A stretch of 64,000 nucleotides of DNA from Stichopus chloronotus. Lineage: Eukaryota > Echinodermata > Holothuroidea > Aspidochirotida > Stichopodidae. Positions 49,471 to 61,400 of this stretch are shown here, one piece after another. A program made the translations under genes and the position numbers. The stretch's first letter is position 1, and each line of letters starts with the position of its first letter. The stretch lies in assembly GCA_021234535.1 (NCBI GenBank), contig CM037848.1, forward strand, positions 9,190,444 through 9,254,443, in the 5' to 3' direction. The notes below the pieces were generated by a model, which searched no databases, had not been told where the DNA came from, and worked only from the letters and a program-made list of their open reading frames with translations.

Positions 49471-52400
49471 AGTGATAAATGTCGTGAGCTACACTTCTGG
49501 AGAGAAACGATAAAACTTAAGTTTCCATTTCTCCTTACAAACGTTTAGAAAACATCACTGTCTTGACGTGTCGTCTGCCTCGTGATATCAGCAGAGGTGA
49601 CCAGTTTTCGGTTTAAGAAAGTTAGCCTGGCAGATAATGCTATGTAGTGTTGGGTCGTACTCCTGGACTCAGCGGACAATTTGACAAAATGATTGAAGCG
49701 ACAGGTCACTTGCAAGATTGATAGGACTATGGATGGATGACAATTACGCTTTTGACGCAAAGTCTCAAGTTAATCCTATTATCACTCCATATCTTACAGG
49801 TAAATGTTGATATAAATGTATCTGATGCACAACCTCGGTTTTATGAGGTCATTGTAATTGCCTGGTTCAGAACTCGAAGTGCAAGTCACAGTACTTGCAT
49901 CTTATTCCGGACCAAATTACTTTTTTCCATGCATCCACAGAAAACTACAGGTTAGTTGGACACACGGGCGGATCAAACTTGATGGCACAAACGGGGGTCA
50001 TATGGCTTCACCCAAATATGAGCAAAAAAGTGATTGGACCTATAGAATGGTACCGTACAAAAAATGTTTCAGAAGTAAATTAACTCCCTCCTGTGCACTT
50101 TCGTGGCAATAAATCGTATATGAAGGCATTCAGTTGTAGAAACATATTTCAAAGAAAGAGGGACAACCCCTTCTTTATACCCTTACCCCATATACAAAAT
50201 TGACTTTGATATGTTAACGTCTGGAAGCCAATTTCGACCACCATTGCCGGCCTAAACTGGCAATTAAGTGTCCTTAATACAAATTACCATTAAGAACGTC
50301 TTCGAAATATACGAAGGCATAGGCCTACTGTACTACACTTTCACTGCGATGTGTAACATGTAGGTCTAAAGCTCAAAAAGCAAGAGTTATCGGAAATATA
50401 GCTCGTATGATCAAACCCCCGCAGTTTGCTGACGAAAATTCACCATTCGCTTGCATTAGTGTTAAACAAATGTCACTATCTCAGTCAGCTGAAAAGCAAC
50501 ACGAAAGCGGCTGACGGAAATCCTAGGTCAGGACGGTCCCGTCTTCTCTGAAAAAGAAAAGTCTCAAGAAAATTTACCTCAGAAGGAATATATTGCACTA
50601 GATTTTATGTCAATGTTTTTATCCCCTCAGACAACCCCCTACCGTTAGATAACCCCCTCCCCTTAGACAACTCACCGGTACGTCGGCGATAACTCATCTC
50701 ATGCTATTTCAACTACCAAAGTACCAAGTATGGTAATGTTCCTTTCTCTTTATGGTGGCTATCTCTTACAACAGTTATCAGCGCAACAATTTAGCCAGCT
50801 CTCCCGACCCCCCCCCCCAACCCCCACCTTTGTTATTGCATTCATCAATGAGTTTAACACACTTTAAAATCTGTAGCGGGCGAAAGAAAACACCGGTTGA
50901 ATAAACTTACCGACTCTAAATGATGCAAAATATTGCATCATTTCGATTGTAAGGTAATACCTTTAACTGAAATATTTTTCCAACGGGCAGAGGGACAGCC
51001 CCTACACTTAGAACTGAGACCCCCCTCCCCCGGCGCCGACTCTGGTCAATTTCATATAAAAAGTTGAGTCCGTTTGATGGTTCCCACTTAATCCCTCCTC
51101 ACAACCCCGGGACAAATCCCCTAACCCAGGCCATGACCCTGTTTAAGTGCATTTAAGTGGACAGCAGAAATGACACTACCTAAGCAACATCCCACCACCA
51201 GCCACATAGAAAATCAAGGGGCGGGGTTTGGGATGGCTCACTCCCCCCTTCCCCTCAAGTCGCCAAAAGGTGACTATCGCAGGGCAAAAATATCGAGTTC
51301 GCAGGGCAAAATTATTGGGAGATAAAAATACATTACAAATTATTTTGTTCGAAAGTCTCAAGTTCTTTTGAAAAAGTTTGATAAGTTTCAAACTGAAATA
51401 AAGCAATAGAAAAGAGACAAACTTAATTTTTGTGTCCAAAATGGGGGACCCTCCGCTCCATCCAAATTTTAGTTCTTTCAAAAAATAGTGCACTTCGGAT
51501 TCACCGGGAGTAGAGTTCCTTTAAAGGAACCTAAAACCAGTTGTGCAGGAAAATGGGGGATGGCCCTTGATGGTAAGGCTAAAAAAGTGGGGGTTAAAGA
51601 ACATATCAAAGAGGATGCATATTTCCATAGGATTCTTATATGATCCCCCAAATCTAAGTTACCATTTTTCATATATTGATATTTTTTTCCTTAATTGAGA
51701 AATTTCGTACTGTGATTTCTCTTTTTTAAGGCTGCTTACATGCATCTTAAAACGCCTAGAGAGTGCCGATGCCGGTCATTGGGTGAGGGGCGGGGTCTTA
51801 CTTAGCCAAATTTTCCGCCTTGTGTGCTCCTCGCCAATCTATTGTGGAGCTAAGCTTATAGGTAGCGCTAAATGTCCCCCACTTATGGTGGATCCCCCCA
51901 ACCCGACCGGCTCCCCTTTTAAAAAGAAACTTTTTAAAAGACACCTTTAGGAAAAAAGGCCTCTCAAATTGCAGGAAATTCTACTGTCTAGTCTCCCTCG
52001 CCTTGTTAATTCTAACTAATTATACATTTTTCTTTATAATTATTTTTTTAACACACTGATTTTGACTTTCACACTTTCACTATAAATGGTTGATATGTAT
52101 ATATTTTTAAATATTTTCCTCCAGTTTTTGTCCCCCCCCCCCCCCTCATGAACCAATGACGCCAATGAAAGCCAAGAAAATCAGGCAGTAAAAATAGCCA
52201 GGCAAAATTTGCCTTTACCGTGTTCAATAGAATCGAACTTAGTCTGTAACGGAGTTACCTGTGGACCTGTACCGGTACTTAGCTCTGCAGTCAGGTTACC
52301 ATTAAATAAAGAAGCAATTCTAGTAGCTTGTACTTCTAAGCAATTTTTGTAATCGTTAGGGAGCAATAATGAAAAAGCTCCATTATTCCTAGCTATAGGG

Positions 52401-53832
52401 GACACTTTTTACAACGTTACCCAACGTATGGGCACAAGCGTACAAGGCAGGGTGCACATACACCCCTCCCCCTCCCACACACACACACACACACATATAC
52501 ACCATTCGGGCAGAAATGTGGATCCATTCTGACAAATGAGACATAAAAGAAAACAAAACTATGTCTTTTTTGCTATGACTTCCTTTCCTAAGCCGAGGAG
52601 GGGGATGATCGAGGTGATGTGGGAGATATTTTACATCAAAACAATTTCCACAACGTCCCGCACTCAATCAATGGTAACACTAAGTTAGATAGTGTTCCAC
52701 AACTCTGCAACCACCCCCCCCCCCCCCGTCCAAAATCACGTGTTCACCCGTGACGTTCGTAGAGGCATACTGTATTTCCGTACCACACTACAAGTCAACC
52801 CCCCAAGAAATTATCCTTGTGACGTCACTGGAGTCAGAAAAAGAGCAGGGTCATAAAATTCAGGCAACTTGGTCAAAAGTTTAAATTCGGTCAAAAACTA
52901 TCCCTTCCTTGCAAAAATATTGACCCTCGTACGACTATGGCATGGTCTCATTAACACACCGACCTATCATGTGGGGAAATATGCCCAATTTCTTATTTAT
53001 GTCAGAGCTTATCGTACGGAAGCCCATTGTGGCCAAAGAAAACATTTAAATGGTACTCCAGAGGAAAAAGGCTGTTTTCGCGAACAAGATGGGGACGTAG
53101 AATCCAGTGCGCAGTGTGCAAAATGGTACAGTCGCTATAGTGACCACGTAAATATCCCCCCCCCCCCCCCCCTCCCTGGCGAAATTTACAACCGTTCTCA
53201 GGGAAATAAACGCTCGTTGTAGACTGGTGCGCGCGGCCAGTAACCACATGCTGTTAGGTATGTTTCATCCTGAGCGCTCCGTTCATAGAATGCGAAACCG
53301 TACAAATATCTTGTTAACCGAGGGAAAAAAATGGACATATATACATAGTTTTTTACTTTTTCGAAGATCTTGTCCTTCCAAAAATTATTTTATTATTTTA
53401 TTATACCTCGATTTTCGAACATTTTTTTTTTCCATAGGCTTAAAAAGGTGTAAGGCTCTGGGCACTCAATGAAATCCTACGCTTCGAATTTCGTCGGTAG
53501 CTGTCGACTACGTTGACTTACAAATCGAAATCTCCCTGTTGTACTAACTGCAACGCTGGCTAGCTGAGGTTACGTTCTATGCCTGTGCATGAAATACAAA
53601 AGTTGGTACCCATATTTACGCGTTCGATGCTCAACACTGTACAATTACAAGTAGAGCCACACGTATGCGCGTTCACAGTGCGCATATTCAAATGAACGTA
53701 ATTACGTCACAAACACGGAGAATTAAGAGAAAGTTTGTCCAGCGTTAGCGACAGGCTCAATACGTCGTTGTGCTGGTGCTTCATCTGACTAACCGCGGCT
53801 CATGAGCTTTGAGCTTGAGATTATCCATCAAA
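49471..53832. other. Intergenic region between GPR89 and the 406-residue gene
   Basis: The two genes are divergent, 4.4 kb apart. Several C or G runs (about 50811-50818, 52132-52145, 52712-52727, 53156-53172). Short open frames on both strands have no recognisable motif. Near 53700 the sequence ATTACGTCAC resembles a CRE half site. I see no exon. Confidence 0.5.
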
Positions 53833-53940
53833 ATGGGTTGCGTTTCGTCAAAGATCCACGTTGAGAAGGAAACTCCCTCTGCTCCAAGAGGACGATACGC
53901 CAACTTCAAACGCTGGATTGGACGAAAACGTAGAGCTATG
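53833..53940 (+). CDS. 406-residue gene, exon 1: lipid-anchor motif and basic patch
   Basis: 36 codons, phase 0 out, donor GTGAGT. Gly2, Cys3 and the basic residues 27-35 are all in this exon. Confidence 0.83.
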
Positions 53941-56900
53941 GTGAGTAAAACAGTAAAAAAAAAGCAGCTCCCTGTTGTGAAAGAGCTCGCTAAGTTAACA
54001 ACTGCAACGTAATTATAACATGGAGATTAATTTAACAGGATTATTGAGTCGTGAACGTTAACATAAGAGGCAGTAGGCTTCTGCTTACCATCCAGCTCGT
54101 ATATTTTAGTACATAGACGTAGCGGACATCAGTAATATAAATCAGAAGAAATGCATACGAGGGTAGCGCCATGTGTACTTATGTTAGGTGCTCTCATCGA
54201 CCAAAAAGTCGTACGTAAAAGTAAACATCGGAGAAATGATTGTAAACAGTACAGATATTGTGACCTTCTATATAGAAAATGTACATGAGGTGTTCCTTGT
54301 TAACACCATACATCGCGGTAACCTTCCAAGAACCGCGTGGACTACGGTGCAGTCCGATATCGTGTCATATGGATCGATTTTTAACGTTTAAGTTGATCAT
54401 TACAGGATACTGTCCGACTTTGCTACGAGATATGGTATGTAAGTTCATGATAAGTGTCGAGGTGGAAAGTCTTGAAGAGAGCAAGGCCTTACACAGTCAT
54501 TTTTTATGGAGGGGGGGGGGGTGCAAAATTGAGATGTTAGTGATCTGTGGCCTGCTGAAGGAGCCAAACTGAGGTGCGCCCTCCCTTTTAACCGAAATGC
54601 TAATTTCAGAAACTCGTAGATCTCAACTGGTGCAACATTTGAGTTGGTGTCAGCTTAAAAATGACAGTGGATAGATTTTTAATATTTAGCATGCTCCATG
54701 ATTTTCTCGCTGGAAGGATCACATTTGTGCACCTACAATCTTTGACAAAATTGTTGGGACACTTTGTAGTACGTTGCAAAAATAATACTGAATTTTAGGT
54801 GAGGGGATGACATGAAACCCCGCGCCCCTTTCCAATGTTGCGCTATAGAAGTGAATGTACCCTTTGAACAGCAATCCTACAGCCAACATTGAACGGGGAC
54901 GGGGGTGTCCCAAGGTATTTTGTCCAAGATTATAGCTTCCACCGACATATATCTAAATAGGGAAAATACTAAAGTGCAATTTGTTAACATGGAGATTTTG
55001 GGGAGTTTCTCAGTTTTATTCAAACTTTCCAAAACGAGATTAAGCTTGATAAAAGACGTAAATTATAAGTAAAATAAGATGGACTTGCAAAAACTAAAAG
55101 CATCTTGTCGGGTGGGTATTGAGATTTGAAATATGACGTCATCAACTGGCAATTAGTAATGACACTGATATGAAAGAATTTAAGAGGCGACAAGGCAGGG
55201 GTACTATAGAGGTGAATTTACAAGCCGGCATTATTCGTCTAACAAAGTTATGCTATTATTTAATTTGCTAAAGTCTTCTACTGTCAAATGGAGGAATACT
55301 GATATATTTGATGTTTTTCTTTCTTTTCTGTATGACAGGTCAAGAATTCTGTGACATTGACCAAAGTCGAACCATTCAAGGCACCGAGCTCTCCCAGCCT
55401 CTCATCTCGCTCCCGCGACCTGTTGGATAATGTGGATGGAGGTAACAAAACACCAGGTGCGTATTGTTATTGTAAGCGTTTTTTGTGCGTCTGTTTGTCC
55501 GAGAAGGGAAACCATTATTTTAGTAAAAAGTCGTTCCACATGTACTTTAAATTTATCCTGAAAATGTCTTTTCGCAGATAAAAAAAAACAGGGACGTGAA
55601 AAGTCGCCTATTGTTATTATTATTATTATTTTAATTCAATCATCTGCTTCTGGTAACTGTGCTGCAATTATGTTTCTGAAGAAAAAAATTGCCAACGGCG
55701 GGAATTGGCTGGTCATAAAATAGCTTTTACTTCTTCTGATACTAAATGCAGCCATTAATCCACAATTTCATGCGAAATCTCTCAAATGCTAGTCCCATGT
55801 CTCTTTTGTGTTTGTTCTCCCAGCTTTTCAAACTGGCAACACCCGATGTGCTACTCGTCTCATCTGCCGTGGTAGGCGCCCCGAAGCAGCCCCCGTCGAC
55901 GACGAAGACCATTCCGATGGCGAGGAAGCTTCCGGTTTTTGGAGATCCGATGACATGACGCTGAAGCTCTCCGGTGATTCTCTGACCTGTGAGAGGGACA
56001 GCTCCGTCAATTCTCGCCGACAACGGGGACCGGCGGCATCTAACCGATGCCGCCATCGCGACGACAACATCCAGCTCCTGCGAGATATCATGACCCTCGA
56101 AGGAAATGCTATCAGCAGAGAAGAGGCAGAGGATATGCTCGATAAGATCAAATCCAAAGTCGAAGGCCTGAGGAGGGAGAGAGCTGAGGAGGAGACTAGG
56201 GAAGCAGAGGATCACGACATAAACTGGGATGGGATCCTCCAAGTCGAGGTATGTTGACATAGCACTATAAATAAACTTTGGATGGAGTGCGCGACTTGAA
56301 AACATGCTTCACATGTAATGATTAAAACATGTTGGCTAGTTTCTCCACTTCTCCCCTCTCCACATCACCCTCTTCATTCTCCTATCTCCTTCTTGTCCAC
56401 CCCTCCTCCACTTCCATCACTTTACGTCCTTATCCCTCATCCTTTTTCCATAAATTACTTTCTCTTCTATATCCGTTACCTTGCTCTCCCATATTTTTTT
56501 GCTTTCAACCCTTCATTTCCCTCTTCTTATAATGATGCTGGTTTGTGTCTAAAGGGTGCATTGAATGACACACCAGCCTCCCAGAATTGTCGATCATACA
56601 CGTCATAGTACAATACAATATGAATACGTATAGAGTGCCAAGTCCAAAATATGTTGTCGATATTTTGTTCAACAAATTACTGAAAATGTGATAAGAAATG
56701 ATCACTCTTTCATGAAACAGCCACTTCATCCAACTACACCTGCTCCCACTCAAAATGGAAGGAGCCGATACCAGCAGATGACAGAAGTGTGTCGTGCAAT
56801 CCTCCAAGAGGAGAACGCTGAAGAGGATGAGGAGGATGCTCAGGATGATGAACAGTGGGAGGAGGAGGTCATCGAAATTGACGAATCCTGTCAGGTATCT

Positions 56901-57606
56901 GAGGAGGAGGAGGAGAAGAAGGAGGAGGAGGAAGAGGCAGGAAGCAAACCCAAATACGCAAACTCCACGGAGGAGCTAGAGGCGACCATCAATCAAATCT
57001 TCAAGAGATGGAACCTCTCGATGCCAGACAATCTTGCCTCAATAAGCGAGACCATCAGATGCACTGTCAGTAGAGCTGCTTCTACTCACCCGGTAAGATT
57101 ATAGGAGTATGTTTCTGTCATTTTTATCTTCTTTTCTTTTGGTCACAGTGTATTGTTACTTAAAGTAAATTATTTGATTAATTTGGATTTGATGTGTACA
57201 ACAGACAATCAATAGCTGAATCTTGTCTCACTAACAACAGCAAAACTCATGTAGCATTTGTCTATATGTGTCATCACATTGAATGATTGCAGAATGATTA
57301 ACGCCCTCTATTTTATCAAGTTCATCCTTTTTCGAAAGTGACCGTTGTGTGGAGCAAGTCATTTACCAATTGTTAAACATTGATGTGACACACCTGTCTC
57401 TCATCCAGGAAACTGCTGGGTTTACCGTGGTGACACCTCCAACCAATCAACAACCACCCTCGTCTCCAACAACATCAGCAACAGTAGCAGGACCAGTCAA
57501 CAGAACCTCACGAGAAAGACCAGCGAGGCCAAACGCTGCTCGGTTGCCACGCACACCAGCCGATGCGGGGATTGGACCCCAGACACCGGGGTCTCTCCGA
57601 TTCTAA
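53833..57606 (+). CDS. Unrecognised 406-residue protein with Met-Gly-Cys lipid-anchor start and acidic region
   Basis: Five exons (53833-53940, 55339-55456, 55824-56248, 56721-57092, 57409-57606) join in frame with GT..AG junctions and total 1221 bases with the stop. The start MGCVSSK fits N-myristoylation of Gly2 and palmitoylation of Cys3, as in Src-family SH4 regions. A basic patch follows (RWIGRKRRAM, 27-36), so plasma-membrane anchoring is likely. Then come a Ser-rich stretch (50-60), an Arg-rich stretch with several Cys (82-95, 139-154) and a charged helical segment (155-206). Next are a second helix (232-246), an acidic run (246-289), a short conserved-looking block near IFKRWNLSMPDNLASISETI (310-329) and a Pro/Thr/Ser-rich tail. 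ATG 53833 was chosen for its ATCAAAATGG context. I do not recognise the family and assign no function; a signalling scaffold is only a guess. Confidence 0.82.
54736..54932. mobile_element. MITE, copy 2 (197 bp), inverted relative to copy 1
   Basis: Starts CAATCTTTGACAAAA, ends TTTTGTCCAAGATTA, with TA on both sides (54734-54735, 54933-54934). Its interior is the reverse complement of copy 1 with point changes. In intron 1 of the 406-residue gene. Confidence 0.85.
55339..55456 (+). CDS. 406-residue gene, exon 2
   Basis: 39 codons plus one base: VKNSVTLTKVEPFKAPSSPS then LSSRSRDLLDNVDGGNKTP. Acceptor ATGACAG, donor GTGCGT. Confidence 0.8.
55824..56248 (+). CDS. 406-residue gene, exon 3: Arg-rich region and charged helix
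   Basis: Two bases plus 141 codons. Unlike its AT-rich surroundings, the exon is GC-rich. The helix NIQLLRDIMTLEGNAISREE continues through EDMLDKIKSKVEGLRRERAE and ends NWDGILQVE. Acceptor CTCCCAG, donor GTATGT. Confidence 0.85.
56721..57092 (+). CDS. 406-residue gene, exon 4: acidic region
   Basis: 124 codons, phase 0 in and out. A run of GAG/GAA/GAT codons gives the acidic tract; the purine-rich repeat nature of the DNA (about 56795-56940) makes length variation likely. Acceptor GAAACAG, donor GTAAGA. Confidence 0.83.
57409..57606 (+). CDS. 406-residue gene, exon 5: Pro-rich tail and stop
   Basis: 65 codons and TAA. Low complexity: TPPTNQQPPSSPTTS, then RTSRERPARPNAARLPRTPA. Acceptor CTCATCCAG. 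Confidence 0.78.
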   Translation, partial: ETAGFTVVTPPTNQQPPSSPTTSATVAGPVNRTSRERPARPNAARLPRTPADAGIGPQTPGSLRF

Positions 57607-58495
57607 ACATATTTCATACCTTTCATCTTGACCCTTAATATGACAGACCGAAAGTGTAGACAGACCTAAATTGCAAGAATGTCATGGATCTTGACTACGT
57701 CACGTGATCAGACAGTTTTGCGTAGTTGCGTTCCATAGATAAAGCCTCCTTTGTCTGTGGCTGTCCTCTTTGTATGTATTTTTGTTTGTTTGTAAGTATA
57801 GAAGTATACAGTAAGATTAAAATGCATATTAACACCAATATGTGCATTAAGGTTAGAATAGTTTTTTTTTTTTTTTATGCCGACTAGCACTAAGGATACA
57901 CATTATTTTATACAGTTTTTTTTTAAGATAATTAATTTTCTGATACTTATTATTTTTTACAGTTTTTTTTCTCAATAGGATAAACGTTAGGATACACATT
58001 TTTTTTTACAAAAATGTCTTTCTCTTTTTTTCACCACAAACCATACACACACAACACCTTTCAATTGAGCTGATGTTATAAAGGGGCCCTGTGTGTACTT
58101 CAATCCGTGCCAATTCCTCTTCGTCGCTCGCACATGTCCCACCCCTTTCTTGGTCACGTAGTTTTCTTTCCATCCACTCACAGTTACCCTTTGTATCATT
58201 TCTCGACTGAAAAATTCACATCTGACACACACGATGCTTCAGCTAAGTCTATGTTTGTTTGTCTGTGTGTCCGTTTGTCTTCGAAACTGTCCCATCACGT
58301 GACTAGTTTAGGTCTTTTGCATTCGGGCAATTCATGGTCTTGTCGAAACTTTCCGGTCTGGTTATACTGAGGGTCAAGTAAAATTAAAGAATAAAGAAAA
58401 TCATCAAATTTTGGACGAAAACAATTACGGTAGATATATTGAACTGACATTTTATACATAATGTAAATAAAGACGCGAAAACGCAAACGTGAAGT
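57607..58495 (+). other. Candidate 3' UTR of the 406-residue gene
   Basis: AT-rich with T runs. AATAAA occurs at 58390-58395 and 58466-58471, with T- and GT-containing sequence downstream. No other gene seen. Confidence 0.5.
58390..58471 (+). terminator. Candidate polyadenylation signals
   Basis: Two AATAAA hexamers, the second followed about 35 bases later by a T-rich stretch. They lie about 0.8 kb after the stop of the 406-residue gene; use is inferred from position only. Confidence 0.45.
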
Positions 58496-61400
58496 TATTG
58501 TAAAATTGTTTTCTTTTCTGCTTCGTGTTTATTAATTGATTGATTCCAAGTTACAACACTGGATTCAAGATAATCTGAAATATAATTTCCCTTTTCTGTC
58601 AAACATATTGTAAATGAATCAGTGCCAAATGGATGACTCCAAACCTTCTGTAAACTGGTTGAAACCAATAAATCAAGGAACTAAAGTAATGATAATATTT
58701 ATTTTTCATAAAACAAGAGTGTATGAAATGATTTTAAACAGTTTTGTTGCTGCAGTCCAAAAAAAAAAAATTCAAAAAACGCGAAACTCTTCCGCCTCAT
58801 TTTGTTGTTGTGCAGCCGTTGTTTTGGAAATATCAAGAAAATGTCAGTCAAAGTCTACTATTTTGTCTCATTTTATGTTATAACCTTTTGTCCCCACCAT
58901 CTTGATCCCTGTTCAATCAAACTCCTGAACATAATCTCAAGCTGGCTTTTGTCGGCCGTTCCAGCTTGCCGTTCGTCGGCAGAGCTGCGTCAGTAAGATT
59001 CACATTACTCTAGTTTAGGGGTCCACCTCGGATTTTACGACGGAAACAGACGTGATCGATGGCGGAAGTCGCTTTTCGTTTGAAATTGATGAGATGGGGA
59101 TAGTTCGGCAATAGGTGGAAACCATTACCTAGGTGGACAGCGAGTTAGGGAAAATGTGAAGATATAACATGCAGTGACGATTGTTTCTAAATAAATTGTA
59201 CGAAAGATTTTTATTTCAGGTGCGGAAGAACGTTCCTTTAGTGTTCACCATAGGTTGTTTTTTGTTTGTTTTGTTTTTTGTTTTACACAGAAGTACTAGA
59301 TTTAACGTTCGTTTTGTTGTTGTGAGCCTGTTGTTACGTCACATCCTGCACCTTTCTGTCACAGGAGAAGCCTGTATCCTATAAAGAGTATCATAGTCGT
59401 TTCGTTTGTTGAGAGTAAAATCGTACACCTTGAGCAAAACAGTGATAACTTACAATTCTTCATACTCTCTTTTGAGTTGTTTACCCCTTCCGCTTTTTCG
59501 ACTCACGGCATGATGGTTACGTTCAAATTTAGGATAAATGCATAGCGTCCCTAATTTTCACTCTCTCTCTCTCTCCCTCTTTTTCTTCCTTTTTTTTTTT
59601 TTTTTTGAGGTGGATGGTGGCAGCAGTTGGGGACTTTGTTCATCAGAAAAAGTCCCCTTGATCCTTTGGCAGCTTTTTCGATACATTTACCACGTAAATT
59701 GGGTTCACAGGGGGGAACTGAATACTGCGGTATCTTCACTGATGTAAAAAGGACAGTTCTAAACTTCAAGGGAAATAGGACGTTTGTTTCACAGGAAACA
59801 TCCATATTTTTAAAACCAATGTTTGTGACCGCAGAATGATAGATTTTTCAAAATAAGAAAGGACAGTGACCTTCTTTTCAAGAAATACGTTTCTCACCGA
59901 TACAACCTCAGTTGTTTGTTGCTCAACACTAATTTGTTCACCCAAACTTTTCAAAATTCAAATGATGCATCTTCCATTACTCATCACATGCATAATGCTT
60001 TGAGGAGATGAAGCTTTGGCAGCTGTTTATTGATGAGACTGATTGGCTTAGCAATGACTAACGCTATTTCATTTGTATGTCGTGTTGGTGTATTTTAAAC
60101 GCCCTATTTCCCTTTAAGTGTGAATAAAAAAAAAATTCAAATTTGAACAAGGTTTTATTTCATTTAAGGGATCTTTTGGAGTTAGCTCTCGAAGTAGCTC
60201 TGTACGATCACATCTTTTATCAGATGCATGTTTATTTGCTCATTCATTAGAAAAGACATGACAGGTACCCCCAGGACATTATACCCCAGAAAATATCCCT
60301 CCCCCCTTTATTGGGTGTTATTTCAATGGTGGTTAAAGACCTGGTGGTATTTGTCCGGGCGGGGTGTATTTGTCCATGGGTAATTGTCGGGGCAACCAAC
60401 GATACATATTTCATATAAAGAAATAACGAAAGGATCGAACGTCAAATGCATTGCCGCGTAAGTCTCACATGGACGTCACGTTATCAGACAGATATATGCA
60501 GCGAGGGACTACAGAGCTCTCCATTACAGGGGTAGGGAGTCAGAGTGGGGTGTGGGGCCTTCCATTTTAAGTTTTTATGAACTCGATATAAAAGCATACC
60601 ATGAGATTTCCTACCAAAATCATCGTCTGACGGGTGTTCACAGATATATTATCCAGCTATGGACAACGAAAGCCCGTCTCATAAGAGAAATTAGACGCCC
60701 TCACTATCTGTAGGCATGTTGTCGTATTAGTCAGAAGAAGCTTAATTGTAATTTGGCTTGAGGCTCTCTCCTCTCAGTCTACCTGTTCCGACGAATTTTC
60801 AGGAACTTAAAAGCTGGAATATGAGTTGTACTAGCAATTGTATGGTCATCTATCTTTCTTCTTGGTCGGTGTTTTAGGGAAGAGAAAGTATGTAAAATTA
60901 AAGATCACCTGTCACAAATGTGACTGAGAACTATGCATTCATCTTCCCAGACACTTGAATATGAAAATTGTCTCGACATTTTTGTTGGCCCTAAATTCAG
61001 ACTCTCCAAGAAAGCTCAGCCGGTCAATCACTGTTACTTGAAATCAAGCAGATCAGTGGGAATGGATTTGAATAAACAAAGCTTTGTGTGTATAGGCTAT
61101 AATGTATTTGACTTTCAGTGGCAAAATATGACATATTCCAACTTTAAGAGAAAGGTGTACTGGGTGAGTGTGGCAGGCCGGGGATGGGGGTGTTTGCAAA
61201 CTTAAAGGGATAGGTTCAATGTGTGTGCAATACGTAGACCTTTTTTCATGCTAATATTCTCTAATTCTCGCTCCCTCCTTCCATCGCCAGTCACATCATT
61301 ATTGGAGTTCCTTTTGTCCTGTGGGAGAATTGGCGAAATGGTTGTTAGTGGACGGCGTGAATTGTAGCTGTTTGCACTAATTAAACCAACTACACAAACA

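Noticed and set aside
49470..53833. Shared bidirectional promoter for GPR89 and the 406-residue gene
   Set aside because: The genes are divergent, but their starts are 4.4 kb apart with repeat-rich sequence between.
55742..56305. 187-codon minus-strand frame over exon 3 of the 406-residue gene
   Set aside because: Antisense shadow of a GC-rich exon; the plus-strand frame has matching splice sites and phase with its neighbours.
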